From positions 50,185-114,184 of the forward strand of contig NZ_LT594782.1 of NCBI RefSeq assembly GCF_900091705.1: a stretch of 64,000 nt of DNA, given 5' to 3'. The notes beneath the pieces were generated by a model that searched no databases, was not told where the DNA came from, and saw only the letters and a list, made by a program, of their open reading frames with translations. Origin of the DNA: Clostridium mediterraneense. GTDB lineage: Bacteria; Bacillota; Clostridia; Clostridiales; Clostridiaceae. Each line of letters starts with the position of its first letter. Position 1 is the stretch's first letter. Positions 44,073-53,754 of the stretch are shown piece by piece. The position numbers and the translations under genes were made by a program.

Positions 44073-45161
44073 CTAAGCTTGTCCTTGATTTGAATTAGTA
44101 TTAGTTTTAAGTGGTAAATTATTAAATGAACTTGCAGGAGCATTTTTTATTACCTTAAATTGATATCCATTTTGCTTAAAGTATTCTATTAAAGCTGGTA
44201 ATGATTTAACAGTATCAACTTTATCTCCTGAATCATGAACTAATACAACAACTTGATTTTTACCATCAATTTGACTCTTAAGAGTATCTAATAATTTATT
44301 TATTGATAATTGACCTCTACTTTCAGCATCTCCTGTTTCAGCTGTCCAGTCTATAGCTGTTAAATGTCTTTCATCTAAAGCCTTATTAAATACTTCTAAG
44401 TTAGGATCATGATAGTATACTCTTGACATATATCCGCCTGGCATTCTTAATATTCTTGTGTCAAAGTTTGGACCAAGTAAAGCTGTTAATAAAGTCTTTG
44501 TTTCTTCTTCTTCCTTCATATATGCATCTACATCAACCTTATTATGAGGATATATCTTAGAATAGACATGGTCAAATGTATGGTCTCCAATTGCGTTACC
44601 ATCCATTAATTCTTCTCTAACTACCTTTTGAAGATATGGATAACTCTTTAAATAATCTCCTATAACAAAGAATGTTGCATGTACCCCTTCATTCTTTAAA
44701 ATTTGTAATATTTTAGGAGTATTATTAGCACTTGGACCATCATCTATTGTTAAGAACACTTCTTTTTGAGTTCCTTTATAATTTCCAGCAACCATTTGAG
44801 CTACTTCATTTGCAGGAACAGCATAGCTTTCTGCTGATTTTATTATATTTTGCCCTGGAACTATTTCATTAGGATTATATCCCTTATATATTGGATTTAT
44901 ATATCCTAAAGTTTTTGATAAAAAGTACCCTTTTTCCATTTTTTCAATTTGAGCTTCATCACTAGCTGATACATCAGTCTTTGTAGCTGAATCCACCTTT
45001 GAACTTGAATTATTATCTGCTGTTGATGTTGTTGCTTTTGCTTCTACAGTTGTTGGTTTTGTTGTTGAATGATCACTTGCGTATGAATAACAACCTACTC
45101 CAGCACCTATAATTACAATTGCTGCTATAATACTAACTATTAATCTATTTCTTTTCGCCAT
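44073..45161 (-). CDS. Membrane-anchored polysaccharide deacetylase (NodB domain)
   Basis: 362 residues. N-terminal membrane segment (LIVSIIAAIVIIGAGVGCY), a Ser/Thr/Lys linker, then the NodB domain from ~residue 145: TIDDGPS (motif 1), HTFDH (metal-binding), RMPGGYMSR (motif 3), DWTAETGD (motif 4) and LVHDSGD (motif 5). All metal ligands D-H-H are present. It probably removes acetyl groups from peptidoglycan or a surface glycan. One of four tandem paralogues; separate promoters likely. Confidence 0.88.
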   Translation of the reverse strand: MAKRNRLIVSIIAAIVIIGAGVGCYSYASDHSTTKPTTVEAKATTSTADNNSSSKVDSATKTDVSASDEAQIEKMEKGYFLSKTLGYINPIYKGYNPNEIVPGQNIIKSAESYAVPANEVAQMVAGNYKGTQKEVFLTIDDGPSANNTPKILQILKNEGVHATFFVIGDYLKSYPYLQKVVREELMDGNAIGDHTFDHVYSKIYPHNKVDVDAYMKEEEETKTLLTALLGPNFDTRILRMPGGYMSRVYYHDPNLEVFNKALDERHLTAIDWTAETGDAESRGQLSINKLLDTLKSQIDGKNQVVVLVHDSGDKVDTVKSLPALIEYFKQNGYQFKVIKNAPASSFNNLPLKTNTNSNQGQA

Positions 45162-45385
45162 TATGTATTTCTCCTATACTTTTCTTTAGCTTTTTGATAA
45201 ATATAGTATATTATCAATCTATTAATTATTTGTAAATATAAAATGAATAAATAATTTCTTTATAAAAACATAATCATTACAAAATAAATTCAAATTGATA
45301 ACATAAAGTTTCAAGAAAGCTTTTTAAGTTACTTTATACATATATATCTATATAATAGTTAAAATTTTCTTAAAATGAAGATAAG

Positions 45386-45432
45386 AAAAGCCCATTAAAT
45401 AAACAATTTACTTAACAGGCTTGTCCTTTTAT
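45386..45432 (-). terminator. Probable terminator after the 45439 gene
   Basis: Imperfect stem AAAAGCC...GGCTT with inner TTAA pairs; weak. Confidence 0.45.
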
Positions 45433-45438
45433 TTTTTA

Positions 45439-46383
45439 CTATTTATTATTAAATGAATCTACTGTAGGATTTGATATAACTTTAAATTCATATCCATTAT
45501 TCTTAAAGTATTGTATTACTTCTGGTAAAGTTTCAACTGTTTGTTTTTTAGCTGCTGCATCATGCATTAAAAGAACTACATGTGTTTCATTCTTAGTTTG
45601 TTTTTCTACATTTTGAAGTATTTGAGCTGCTGTATATTTCTTACCTGTAGCATCTCCTGTTTCTGCATCCCAATCTATAGATGTTATATGCTCTTTATTA
45701 AATGCTGTATTTAAAGCTGGTAGGCTTGGATCTTTATAATATCTTCTTGACATATATCCACCTGGCATTCTAACAACTCTAGCGTTAAAATCATCACCTA
45801 AAATTTTTCTCATTTCATCATTTGTTGTGTTAATTTCATTCATAAATACAGGTACATCCACTGAATTATGAGGATATAACTTTCTATAATCATGACTATA
45901 TGAATGATTTGCTATTGCATTTCCACTCTCTATTTCTTCTTTTAATAATTTTTTACCCTCTTCTGATTTTATACTTGAACCTAAAACAAAGAAAGTAGCA
46001 TGTACACCTTCATCTTTTAATATTTTTAATATTTTTTCTGTATTAGGGCTTGGACCATCATCAAATGTTAAAAATACTTGTTTTTGAGTATCCTTTGATT
46101 TTCCTTCAAGCATTTGTTGAACTTCATTTGCTGGAACAGCATAACTTTGTGCTGAATAAATAATATTTCCATTTGGAACTATTTGATCAGCTTTTGGTTT
46201 TGCAGCAGTACTTTCAGCATTCTTAGCTGGCTCCTGTGCATTTACTTTTACAGTATCATTAGCAGTATTTGTTGACTTAGAAGTTCTACTATATATATAT
46301 GTTCCCCCTCCGATTACAACTATTGCTAATGCAAGTGAAGTAATTATTCTTCTTCTTCTTATTACAGTTCTCTTATCACTCAT
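45439..46383 (-). CDS. Membrane-anchored polysaccharide deacetylase (NodB domain)
   Basis: 314 residues, the shortest of four paralogues. Membrane segment (IITSLALAIVVIGGGTYIY), short linker, then NIIYSAQSYAVPANEVQQML shared by all four, TFDDGPS, HSYSH, RMPGGYMSR, DWDAETGD and LMHDAA. The motif-5 Asp-Ala-Ala variant replaces the Asp-Ser-Gly of its neighbours. Expected substrate peptidoglycan or related glycan. A TGTCGAA box lies about 90 bases upstream. Confidence 0.88.
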   Translation of the reverse strand: MSDKRTVIRRRRIITSLALAIVVIGGGTYIYSRTSKSTNTANDTVKVNAQEPAKNAESTAAKPKADQIVPNGNIIYSAQSYAVPANEVQQMLEGKSKDTQKQVFLTFDDGPSPNTEKILKILKDEGVHATFFVLGSSIKSEEGKKLLKEEIESGNAIANHSYSHDYRKLYPHNSVDVPVFMNEINTTNDEMRKILGDDFNARVVRMPGGYMSRRYYKDPSLPALNTAFNKEHITSIDWDAETGDATGKKYTAAQILQNVEKQTKNETHVVLLMHDAAAKKQTVETLPEVIQYFKNNGYEFKVISNPTVDSFNNK

Positions 46384-46472
46384 TTCTTTACCGCCTTACC
46401 TATTCATTAGTTTTATAAGTTTATAATATAATAATTTAATTAAAAAAAAGTAACAATTTTAAAACATTAATA

Positions 46473-46479
46473 TGTCGAA
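46473..46479 (+). promoter_or_regulatory. Possible Spo0A box
   Basis: TGTCGAA, an exact match to the 0A box, upstream of the 45439-46383 deacetylase gene. A 7-base match alone is weak evidence. Confidence 0.25.
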
Positions 46480-46599
46480 TTATTACATTTTAAATAACAT
46501 TCTCTAAAACCTGAATTTTCAACAGGTTTCCTTATATCTATTACTATATTATCGCAAACTTTCTTCTTAATATTTATATTAAAAATTTAAATTTTTATT

Positions 46600-46633
46600 A
46601 AAAAAAGCATCTCAAAATGAGATGCTTTTTTAT
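46600..46633 (-). terminator. Terminator of the 46637 gene
   Basis: AAAAAGCATCTCA with TGAGATGCTTTTT around AAA, U-tail on the minus strand. Confidence 0.9.
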
Positions 46634-46636
46634 TTT

Positions 46637-47938
46637 TTAATAACCTGGTTTTGTTGTTGAAACTTGACCTTGGTTAGAATCTGTTCTGTAATCTACATCT
46701 GAGATTCCTTTAAATGATTCAACAGGTGCATTCTTAATAACCATGAACTTATATCCATGTTCTTTAAAGAATTTAATAACTCCTGGAAGACCATTAGCTG
46801 TATCTTGTTTTGCACCAGCATCATGACAAAGAATAACATCTTGAGGCATTTGTTGCCAATTTGCTGTACAGTCTGCAAGCATAGTCGCTGGACTAATTTG
46901 TGCTTGAGTTGATGCAACACCTGAGTCATCTGTCCAGTCAATAGCTGTAACAAATTCTTGGTCTAAAGCTTTATTAAATGCTTCTAGATTTGGATCATCA
47001 TAAGAAACTCTTGACATATATCCACCTGGAAGTCTTAATATTCTTGTATCAAAGTTAGGTCCTAAAACATAATGTTCAAGATCTTTACATTGGTTAAATT
47101 GTTTTAAGAACTCATCTGGAGATATTTCATTATTAGGGTATAATACTGGTAATTGGTGTGTAAATGTATGATCCCCTACAGCATCTCCATCCATAATTTC
47201 TTGTCTTACAAGGTTTTGAATAGTAGGATTGTTCTTTAAGTGATCTCCTATTAAGAAGAATGTAGCATGAACCCCATATTCATTTAATATTTTTAATACT
47301 TGTGGTGTAACATTTGAACTTGGACCATCATCAAATGTTAAAAATACTTCTTTTTGTTTAATATTTGAATGTCCTGATACCATTAATGCTAATTGGTTAG
47401 CAGGAACAGCATATGAATTTGCTGAATAAATTATATTTTCTCCTGGTATAATTTCGCTAGGTTTATACCAACTTGGTATTGGATTGATATATCCTAAATT
47501 ATCTGGAGCATTAAATCCTTTTTTCATCTTTTCAAGTTCTGCTGCTGATATTTTTCCATCTTGGTTTCCAAGATCAGGAACACTTGTATATGATGATTTC
47601 ATTGTAGGGAATGCTTCACCCTTACCATCATTTAATATTGGTGATGTACCTGTTGCTGGATCATATCCTGCTGGTTCGTATGTATCACCAGATCCAGTTG
47701 CTGCCTTATTACCATCTGCTGTTTTATTTTTTGCATCACTATGATCATTTGATGCTTTATCAGCTGATGCAGCTGGAGCTGATTTTAACGTTGTATGTAC
47801 TGCTGGTTTTACTGGAACTGTTTTGTTCTCACTTTTACTATAGTAATATGCTGCCCCACCTATACCAACAACTACTATTGCTGCTATAATTGCGGCTATC
47901 GCACCACCAGCTTTCCCTTTTTTCTTTCTTCTAATCAT
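46637..47938 (-). CDS. Membrane-anchored polysaccharide deacetylase (NodB domain)
   Basis: 433 residues, the longest of the four paralogues, with a ~150-residue linker rich in A/S/K between the membrane segment (GAIAAIIAAIVVVGIGGAAYYY) and the NodB domain. Motifs: TFDDGPS, HTFTH, RLPGGYMSR, DWTDDSG and ILCHDAG. The linker includes YEPAGYDPATGTSP, suggesting it reaches through the wall. GGAGG before ATG; own terminator. A TGACGAA box lies about 130 bases upstream. Confidence 0.88.
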   Translation of the reverse strand: MIRRKKKGKAGGAIAAIIAAIVVVGIGGAAYYYSKSENKTVPVKPAVHTTLKSAPAASADKASNDHSDAKNKTADGNKAATGSGDTYEPAGYDPATGTSPILNDGKGEAFPTMKSSYTSVPDLGNQDGKISAAELEKMKKGFNAPDNLGYINPIPSWYKPSEIIPGENIIYSANSYAVPANQLALMVSGHSNIKQKEVFLTFDDGPSSNVTPQVLKILNEYGVHATFFLIGDHLKNNPTIQNLVRQEIMDGDAVGDHTFTHQLPVLYPNNEISPDEFLKQFNQCKDLEHYVLGPNFDTRILRLPGGYMSRVSYDDPNLEAFNKALDQEFVTAIDWTDDSGVASTQAQISPATMLADCTANWQQMPQDVILCHDAGAKQDTANGLPGVIKFFKEHGYKFMVIKNAPVESFKGISDVDYRTDSNQGQVSTTKPGY

Positions 47939-48068
47939 ATAAAATCCTCCATTCCTATAAACTCTAAATATAAATTCTAATAATCCTAGTAAATCTAAGC
48001 CAATTCTAAAAACTTAAATTTTCCTGTAACTTACACTAATAGAATATCATTTAGAACTATAGTTGTAG

Positions 48069-48075
48069 TGACGAA
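48069..48075 (+). promoter_or_regulatory. Possible Spo0A box
   Basis: TGACGAA fits TGNCGAA, upstream of the 46637-47938 deacetylase. Weak alone; see the box at 46473. Confidence 0.22.
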
Positions 48076-48179
48076 AAATATACAATTAGTTTAATAAAAA
48101 TACATATTTTATTATAAAAAATAACAAAAAAATTAAGGAGGTTATAAAATAAAATTCAAAATTAACAAATCACTTTAAT

Positions 48180-49256
48180 TTAAGAATTTTTTATGACCTT
48201 AAATTGATAATTATTATTTTTAAAATACTTAATTATTCCAGTTAATGCCTTTACAGTTTCTTTTTTATCTCCTGAATCATGCATTAATACTATTACATTA
48301 TTAATTCCTCTTGATTCTTTTATTGTATAATTTATAAGTTGCTGTGCTGAATAATTTTTTCCTTTTGCATCTCCATTTTCTGCATTCCAATCTACAGATA
48401 CAACTCCTATATTTTTAAGACCTATTTTTAAATCAGGTATATGTGGATCATTATAGTATTTTCTAGATACATATCCCCCTGGCATTCTTATAACATTTGT
48501 ATGAAAACTATCTCCTAAAACTCTTTCTAGACAAGCATTTGTCTTTTCTACCTCACTAATAAAATTACCTACATTAACACTATTTTTAGGATATATATAT
48601 TTATAATTATGACTATATGTATGATTTCCTATAGCATTTCCCTCTTGAAAAGCTTGTTTTACTAAATATTCATTGCCATCTTCTACATTTTTTCCAACTA
48701 CAAAGAAAGTTGCATGTACCCCTTCCTTTTTTAAAATATTTAATATGGCAGCAGTATTTTGACTTGGACCATCATCAAATGTTAAAAATACATTTTTCTC
48801 ATCCTCATTATATTTTCCCTTTATCATTTTTGAAACAATATCTGCTGATACAGCATATTCATTAGCACTACTTTTTATATTATTTAACTTGGAGAGATCT
48901 CGACTTTTAGATTGATTAGTATTACTTTGCTTTTCTTGATTATTATTAGTATTATTTTCAACTTGCTTTTTTTCTTCAGTATTTTGATTATTCTTTGCTT
49001 GTTCTTTTTGATTATTATTAGTATTTTTATCTGTTACTTCTTTATTATTATCTAAAACTTTGTTTTCAGTAGCTTCAGCTTTATTTTGTACTGCCTCTTG
49101 CTTATTTGTATCATTAGCCGCTTTATCACTTATTTCACTCGAAGGTTTTATACTCGATGTTTGTGGATTTAAAGTACATCCAACCAAATTATTACTTAAG
49201 ATAATACCAAAAACTATTAAAATACAAACTCTACTTCTTCTTTTGTTATATAACAC
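48180..49256 (-). CDS. Lipoprotein polysaccharide deacetylase (NodB domain)
   Basis: 358 residues from GTG at 49256: AGAAGGTGAT at 49263-49272 is the near-perfect ribosome site, and the GTG/ATG at 49265/49262 lie within it. Signal peptide with lipobox NNLVGC. A long Asn/Gln/Lys-rich linker (residues ~35-125) follows. NodB motifs: TFDDGPS, HTYSH, RMPGGYVSR, DWNAENGD and LMHDSGD. Unlike its three membrane-spanning paralogues this one is lipid-anchored and so would depend on Lgt (61642). Substrate likely peptidoglycan. Confidence 0.85.
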   Translation of the reverse strand: MLYNKRRSRVCILIVFGIILSNNLVGCTLNPQTSSIKPSSEISDKAANDTNKQEAVQNKAEATENKVLDNNKEVTDKNTNNNQKEQAKNNQNTEEKKQVENNTNNNQEKQSNTNQSKSRDLSKLNNIKSSANEYAVSADIVSKMIKGKYNEDEKNVFLTFDDGPSQNTAAILNILKKEGVHATFFVVGKNVEDGNEYLVKQAFQEGNAIGNHTYSHNYKYIYPKNSVNVGNFISEVEKTNACLERVLGDSFHTNVIRMPGGYVSRKYYNDPHIPDLKIGLKNIGVVSVDWNAENGDAKGKNYSAQQLINYTIKESRGINNVIVLMHDSGDKKETVKALTGIIKYFKNNNYQFKVIKNS

Positions 49257-49489
49257 AGTCATCACCTTCTGTTTTCTATTTAATTTTAAAAATATATCTT
49301 AGATATAAAATATAAATTTTTCTCATTAATCTTAGTATCTTCTTCTAGGATAGTTATTATTCATAAGTTAAATATTAAAGCAAATAAAAAAGGATATATA
49401 ATCTTAGTAAATAAATACTATATTATATATCCTATACAGAGTAATTTTTTATAAATATTATTTTCAATCTTTAAATATTTATGCAAATT

Positions 49490-49924
49490 TTATGCATTTT
49501 CCATCATAACTAAATTTTTAATTTCTTTAAAACCATTTTTCACATAAAACTTTAATGTTTTTTCTTCTCTTAAAGTATAGAGACTTATTTGAACTATTCC
49601 TCTATCCTTAAGTCTTGAAACAAACTCTTCTAAAACCTTAGTTCCTATTCCTTTTCCTTTGAAATTATTATTTACACAAAATTCTTTTATATTAAATCTT
49701 GTTCCATCATAATAATATTCTTCATGCCCTACTATCATAGCAAGATTATTTTCTCCATCATGAGCTATAAGACCATAGCCCCCTTCAAAATTTATAATTT
49801 GACCAAGTCTTTTAGAAGCAGTCTCTTCTGTCCATTTCTCAAACCAAGGAGCTGCATTAAATGAATCATTAAATATCTTTACAGCTTCATTTAAATTTTG
49901 ATTATTAATCTCTTTAAATAACAT
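49490..49924 (-). CDS. GNAT-family N-acetyltransferase
   Basis: 144 residues. Acetyl-CoA loop region FCVNNNFKGKGIGTKVLEEF carries the Q/R-x-x-G-x-G/A signature as KGKGIG; C-terminal FYVKNGFKEI is the usual GNAT end. Substrate unknown. AGGGGAAA before ATG. Confidence 0.85.
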   Translation of the reverse strand: MLFKEINNQNLNEAVKIFNDSFNAAPWFEKWTEETASKRLGQIINFEGGYGLIAHDGENNLAMIVGHEEYYYDGTRFNIKEFCVNNNFKGKGIGTKVLEEFVSRLKDRGIVQISLYTLREEKTLKFYVKNGFKEIKNLVMMENA

Positions 49925-50030
49925 AATTATTTCCCCTATCTTAAAAATTTTAAATTTAAAATATATTATATCCTAAATTTAAAATAAAATCTTTAAATTA
50001 ATTTTGAAAACTTACTACTAATCTAAATAC

Positions 50031-52658
50031 TTATTTAAACTCTAAATACTTTTCATCTATTTTTCCTATAAATGGACTTACTATTGTATCATATTCTCTT
50101 CCATAATTACTCATATTTTTATTAGGATAAGTTAAAATAAGTCTCTTTTTAGCTCTTGTAATTGCAACATAAAAAAGCTTACCCTCTTCATCTAAATCGC
50201 CATTATATAATGGGAACTTTCCATCTATAAGTCCTGAAACTATAACTGTGTTATACTCAAGCCCCTTAGCCTGATGAACTGTTATTATAGGTATTCTTGG
50301 CTTTTCTTGAGTATTAGATACTATTTGCTCAATTTCTCCACCTGATAATGCTGTAACTTCAACTGCTGAGATTAAAGCATCTCTTGGACATTTCTCACTA
50401 TCATCAAGAACTGAAAGTATTTTATGAAAATTCATAACTCTTCTAAAACGTTCTTCCCTCTCTTGTACAATATACTTATTCATAATATCAAAATTCTTTT
50501 GTATCTCAAGTATCATTTCATAAGGTCTTATCTCATAAGATTTTTGCTTAAGCACTCTATACTTTTCCCTAAACTCTTCAAACTTTTTATAAAGATCTGC
50601 TATAAGGCTCATTCTTTGAAAACTTGTAGGTCTTATTTTAGCTTCAATAGCCATAACTAATAATTCAGTTGTAGCTATTATATCATCTAAGGCATTATGA
50701 CTTGGCTTATGGGTAGTTTTAAATCTTTCACTTAAATATTCAAGCTTATGATTTTTTTCCATAGGATAAAATCTTCTATATATATCTAAGGTGTCATAAA
50801 ATCCTTTAAAGAGTGGAGCTCCTATATTACATCTATTAAGTTCACTTGTAAAAATATTTATATCATACTGAACATTATGTCCTATTACTATTTTATCTTT
50901 AGTATATTCTCTAAACTCATTTAAAACTTCTTCTTTAGGAAGTCCATGCTCTGCTAAATATTCATCTGTAAAATGATGTACTTTAGCTGATGCACCAACA
51001 GTTTTATTAGGTTTTATAAATCTTTCATAAGTATCTATAATCTTCCCCTTATTATCAATTTTAACTGCTGCTATTTGAATTATTTCATCACTTGTAACAT
51101 CAGTCCCAGTACTTTCAACATCAAAAATAACTATATTCCCATCAGAAGATGATCTATCATAAGCATTTAAAAGATTAGTATAAAATTCACCATTTGCAGT
51201 ATAATCACTTATAAAGTCTGAAAGCTTTATTCTTGCTTTTCTAAACTCAGTTGTTTCCATTTTCTCAAGAATAGCCTTTCCTACTCCTGTATTTAATCTT
51301 CTTAAAACTCTTTCAAGACTTACCGTATCATATGGATTTATAAGTATTTTAAATATAGCAGTAATATCTTTTATTTCTGCTCTTCTAAAAAATTTATATT
51401 CATCTACTAATATAAACTCAAAATCTTGATTTACACTAATTCTACTTAAAACCTTACTTAAATCCTTATTATAATTATTTGCCCTTGTAAGAACACAAAC
51501 TTTACTTAAATCTTCACCTTCTAGAGCTAAGTTTTTAAAACTATTTAATATTCCAATAGCTTCTGCTTCAATATTATCATAGCTTATTACAGATATTTTT
51601 TCCCCAAGCTCATCACTACAAGAACTAACTCCATCTTTATATATTTCAGAAACTCTACTTTCAAATACATTTCCTAAAAAATCTATACTTGCATTAGTTA
51701 AAATTCGAGTAGATCTATAATTTTTATCAAATACTATTTCAAGTGGATTACATTCCTTTTTGAAAGCTTCAAATATCTTATCAGGCTCTGATCCTCTCCA
51801 CTTATAAATTGTTTGAAATATATCTCCACATAATAAGATATTTTTACTATTATCACTCTTAAATATCTTTTCTATAATTTCGTAATCACTCATACTAGTA
51901 TCTTGAACTTCATCTATATTTATAAATTTATATTTATCTCTATAATAATCAACAATATCTTTATTCATAAAAAGTATTTTAGTAAATGTAATTAAATCAT
52001 TAAAATCTAAGGCTTTATCACTTCTAAGCTGTTTATTATAAAATGAAATATAAAGTACTCCATAATCAAGCATATAATGCATAAGTTTTATATTTACATG
52101 TCCATTTGTTTTAAAACAATCAGCAACTAAACTTTTAAAAGCAGGCTTTGATAAATTATCTATACAAAGCTTATAATCATGTTCTTCATCATCACTTAAA
52201 AAACCCCATTTAAGTCTATGAGATTTTACTAGCTCTATAAATTTATATATCATAGAAACATCTATAAAAGCTTTATTATATCCTTTTTGCTGAATAGTAG
52301 AAATTTTTTTAACTGCTTCTATTGCATCCTCCTCATCAAATACAACAAAATCAGTTGAAATATCTGTTTTATTCTTAGCACTATTTCTAATAACCTCAAG
52401 ACAAAAACTATGAAAGGTCTTAATTGTACATTTTGTACTTCCTCCTAGCTTTTGTTCTATTCTCTCCTTCATTTCCTTTGCAGCCTTATTAGTAAAAGTT
52501 ATACAAAGTATTTCCTCTTCTTTAGCAAGCCCTTTATTTATTATATTATAAACCCTTTCAGATAAAACTCTAGTCTTTCCTGTCCCAGCAGGAGCAACTA
52601 AAAATATATTTCTATCTAAGGTATTAACAACTTCTTGCTGTTTTTTATTTAATATCAT
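50031..52658 (-). CDS. UvrD/PcrA-like helicase with internal DnaQ-like 3'-5' exonuclease
   Basis: 875 residues. Superfamily 1A helicase motifs: Walker A APAGTGKT (~22-29), ITFTNKAAKEM, DEVQDTS (~249), Q-x-IYKWRGS (motif III) and RSTR, ending with VHQAKGLEYNTVIVSGL (motif V, ~790) and VAITRAKKRL (motif VI). Between them at ~residues 505-675 sits a DEDDh exonuclease: FDVESTGTD, VIGHNVQYD and H-x-ALDD. Thus one polypeptide unwinds and degrades DNA. PcrA proper lacks this insert. Role in DNA repair or processing is likely. Confidence 0.88.
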   Translation of the reverse strand: MILNKKQQEVVNTLDRNIFLVAPAGTGKTRVLSERVYNIINKGLAKEEEILCITFTNKAAKEMKERIEQKLGGSTKCTIKTFHSFCLEVIRNSAKNKTDISTDFVVFDEEDAIEAVKKISTIQQKGYNKAFIDVSMIYKFIELVKSHRLKWGFLSDDEEHDYKLCIDNLSKPAFKSLVADCFKTNGHVNIKLMHYMLDYGVLYISFYNKQLRSDKALDFNDLITFTKILFMNKDIVDYYRDKYKFINIDEVQDTSMSDYEIIEKIFKSDNSKNILLCGDIFQTIYKWRGSEPDKIFEAFKKECNPLEIVFDKNYRSTRILTNASIDFLGNVFESRVSEIYKDGVSSCSDELGEKISVISYDNIEAEAIGILNSFKNLALEGEDLSKVCVLTRANNYNKDLSKVLSRISVNQDFEFILVDEYKFFRRAEIKDITAIFKILINPYDTVSLERVLRRLNTGVGKAILEKMETTEFRKARIKLSDFISDYTANGEFYTNLLNAYDRSSSDGNIVIFDVESTGTDVTSDEIIQIAAVKIDNKGKIIDTYERFIKPNKTVGASAKVHHFTDEYLAEHGLPKEEVLNEFREYTKDKIVIGHNVQYDINIFTSELNRCNIGAPLFKGFYDTLDIYRRFYPMEKNHKLEYLSERFKTTHKPSHNALDDIIATTELLVMAIEAKIRPTSFQRMSLIADLYKKFEEFREKYRVLKQKSYEIRPYEMILEIQKNFDIMNKYIVQEREERFRRVMNFHKILSVLDDSEKCPRDALISAVEVTALSGGEIEQIVSNTQEKPRIPIITVHQAKGLEYNTVIVSGLIDGKFPLYNGDLDEEGKLFYVAITRAKKRLILTYPNKNMSNYGREYDTIVSPFIGKIDEKYLEFK

Positions 52659-53101
52659 TAATCTTAACTCCTATCAAATATCATTTCATTATCTATAATT
52701 TAATAATTATTCTATCCGTAGAACTTATTTTTGTATATAAGCTTTCTTAATCTATTATATTCTTTTATTTATATAAAAAAATATAATCTTATTTAAAATA
52801 ATTAGTAATAACTATACTTAACTCTTTATATTAAGATATTACTATACTTTCTTGCATAGTATTTCAATATCACAAATTTCAAATCCTTTTTAATACTAAA
52901 TAACCTCTTAAATTTTATTACCAAAATTTCAATAAACTTAAATTTTCTTAAATTTCTTAAAATAAAATTCCTATTAATATCTAGTTTAAATATATATGCT
53001 ACGCTATAAATGTTCTATTTATATTAATTTAAGTATAGAATTATCATTTTTTACTTTTTATAAATTTTATGTTAAAGAGTAATATTTATAGCATATAAGG
53101 G
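52659..53101. other. Intergenic, nothing recognised
   Basis: 443 AT-rich bases between divergent genes; no ORF, hairpin of note or known RNA seen. Confidence 0.5.
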
Positions 53102-53704
53102 GTGGTCATAATTAAAAATCAAAAAAAAATAATATTTATTTTATCTTTATCTATATCTTTATTTTTTATTGGTTCAATTATAAAAAACTATTTAATTCAT
53201 TTAGATTGTCATAAATCAGATTATAAGGGTTTTGCTAAAACTCATGAAGCTTCTTTATTAGAACAATCATTAAATGAACATTGGGAAAGAACCTTTTCTG
53301 CTAAATCATCTAGTAAACTAAGAAAAGAATTAAGACAGTTATTAAAGTGTCAACAAAAAGTAATATCAAAAATAAAGTCAACTGAAGATACTGAGTTAAA
53401 AGAACTTCTAGTTAATTATGAAAAAGGAATAAAAAAAAGTTTAAAAAATTTAAAAATAAATTCTAAAATTCTATTTGAAGATAAGGCAGAGCTTAATACT
53501 AGAGTTTTAAAAGAAACTGATATATTATTCCTTAAAAGCTTAGATAAAATTAATGATACATATGGTATGAATATGTATGAAGATTATACAGCTTTCATTA
53601 AATATCTTCTTTATTCTTATAATAAATCTCCTGATACATATGATTCATTTATTCCAACATCAAATTCTTACTATTATTTTGATAGAAATATTTACTTTTA
53701 CTAA
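53102..53704 (+). CDS. Unknown protein with N-terminal membrane anchor, start uncertain
   Basis: About 197-200 residues: a hydrophobic segment IIFILSLSISLFFIGSII, then a Lys-rich helical extracytoplasmic region, ending with an aromatic YYYFDRNIYFY. The open frame begins with GTG at 53102, which lies inside AAGGGGTGG, the only ribosome-binding-site candidate; with that site the in-frame ATT at 53111 is better spaced. No family recognised. A strong bidirectional terminator follows. Confidence 0.55.
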   Translation: MVIIKNQKKIIFILSLSISLFFIGSIIKNYLIHLDCHKSDYKGFAKTHEASLLEQSLNEHWERTFSAKSSSKLRKELRQLLKCQQKVISKIKSTEDTELKELLVNYEKGIKKSLKNLKINSKILFEDKAELNTRVLKETDILFLKSLDKINDTYGMNMYEDYTAFIKYLLYSYNKSPDTYDSFIPTSNSYYYFDRNIYFY

Positions 53705-53737
53705 AAAATCCACCAGAAAACTGGTGGATTCTTTTTA
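53705..53737. terminator. Bidirectional terminator
   Basis: AATCCACCAG (53707-53716) with CTGGTGGATT around AAAA; A- and T-runs on each side. Confidence 0.9.
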
Positions 53738-53754
53738 AGGACTGCTTTCCAAAA

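Noticed and set aside
47484..47980. Plus-strand open frames inside the longest deacetylase gene
   Set aside because: Complement of a low-complexity Ala/Ser/Lys linker; no ribosome sites.
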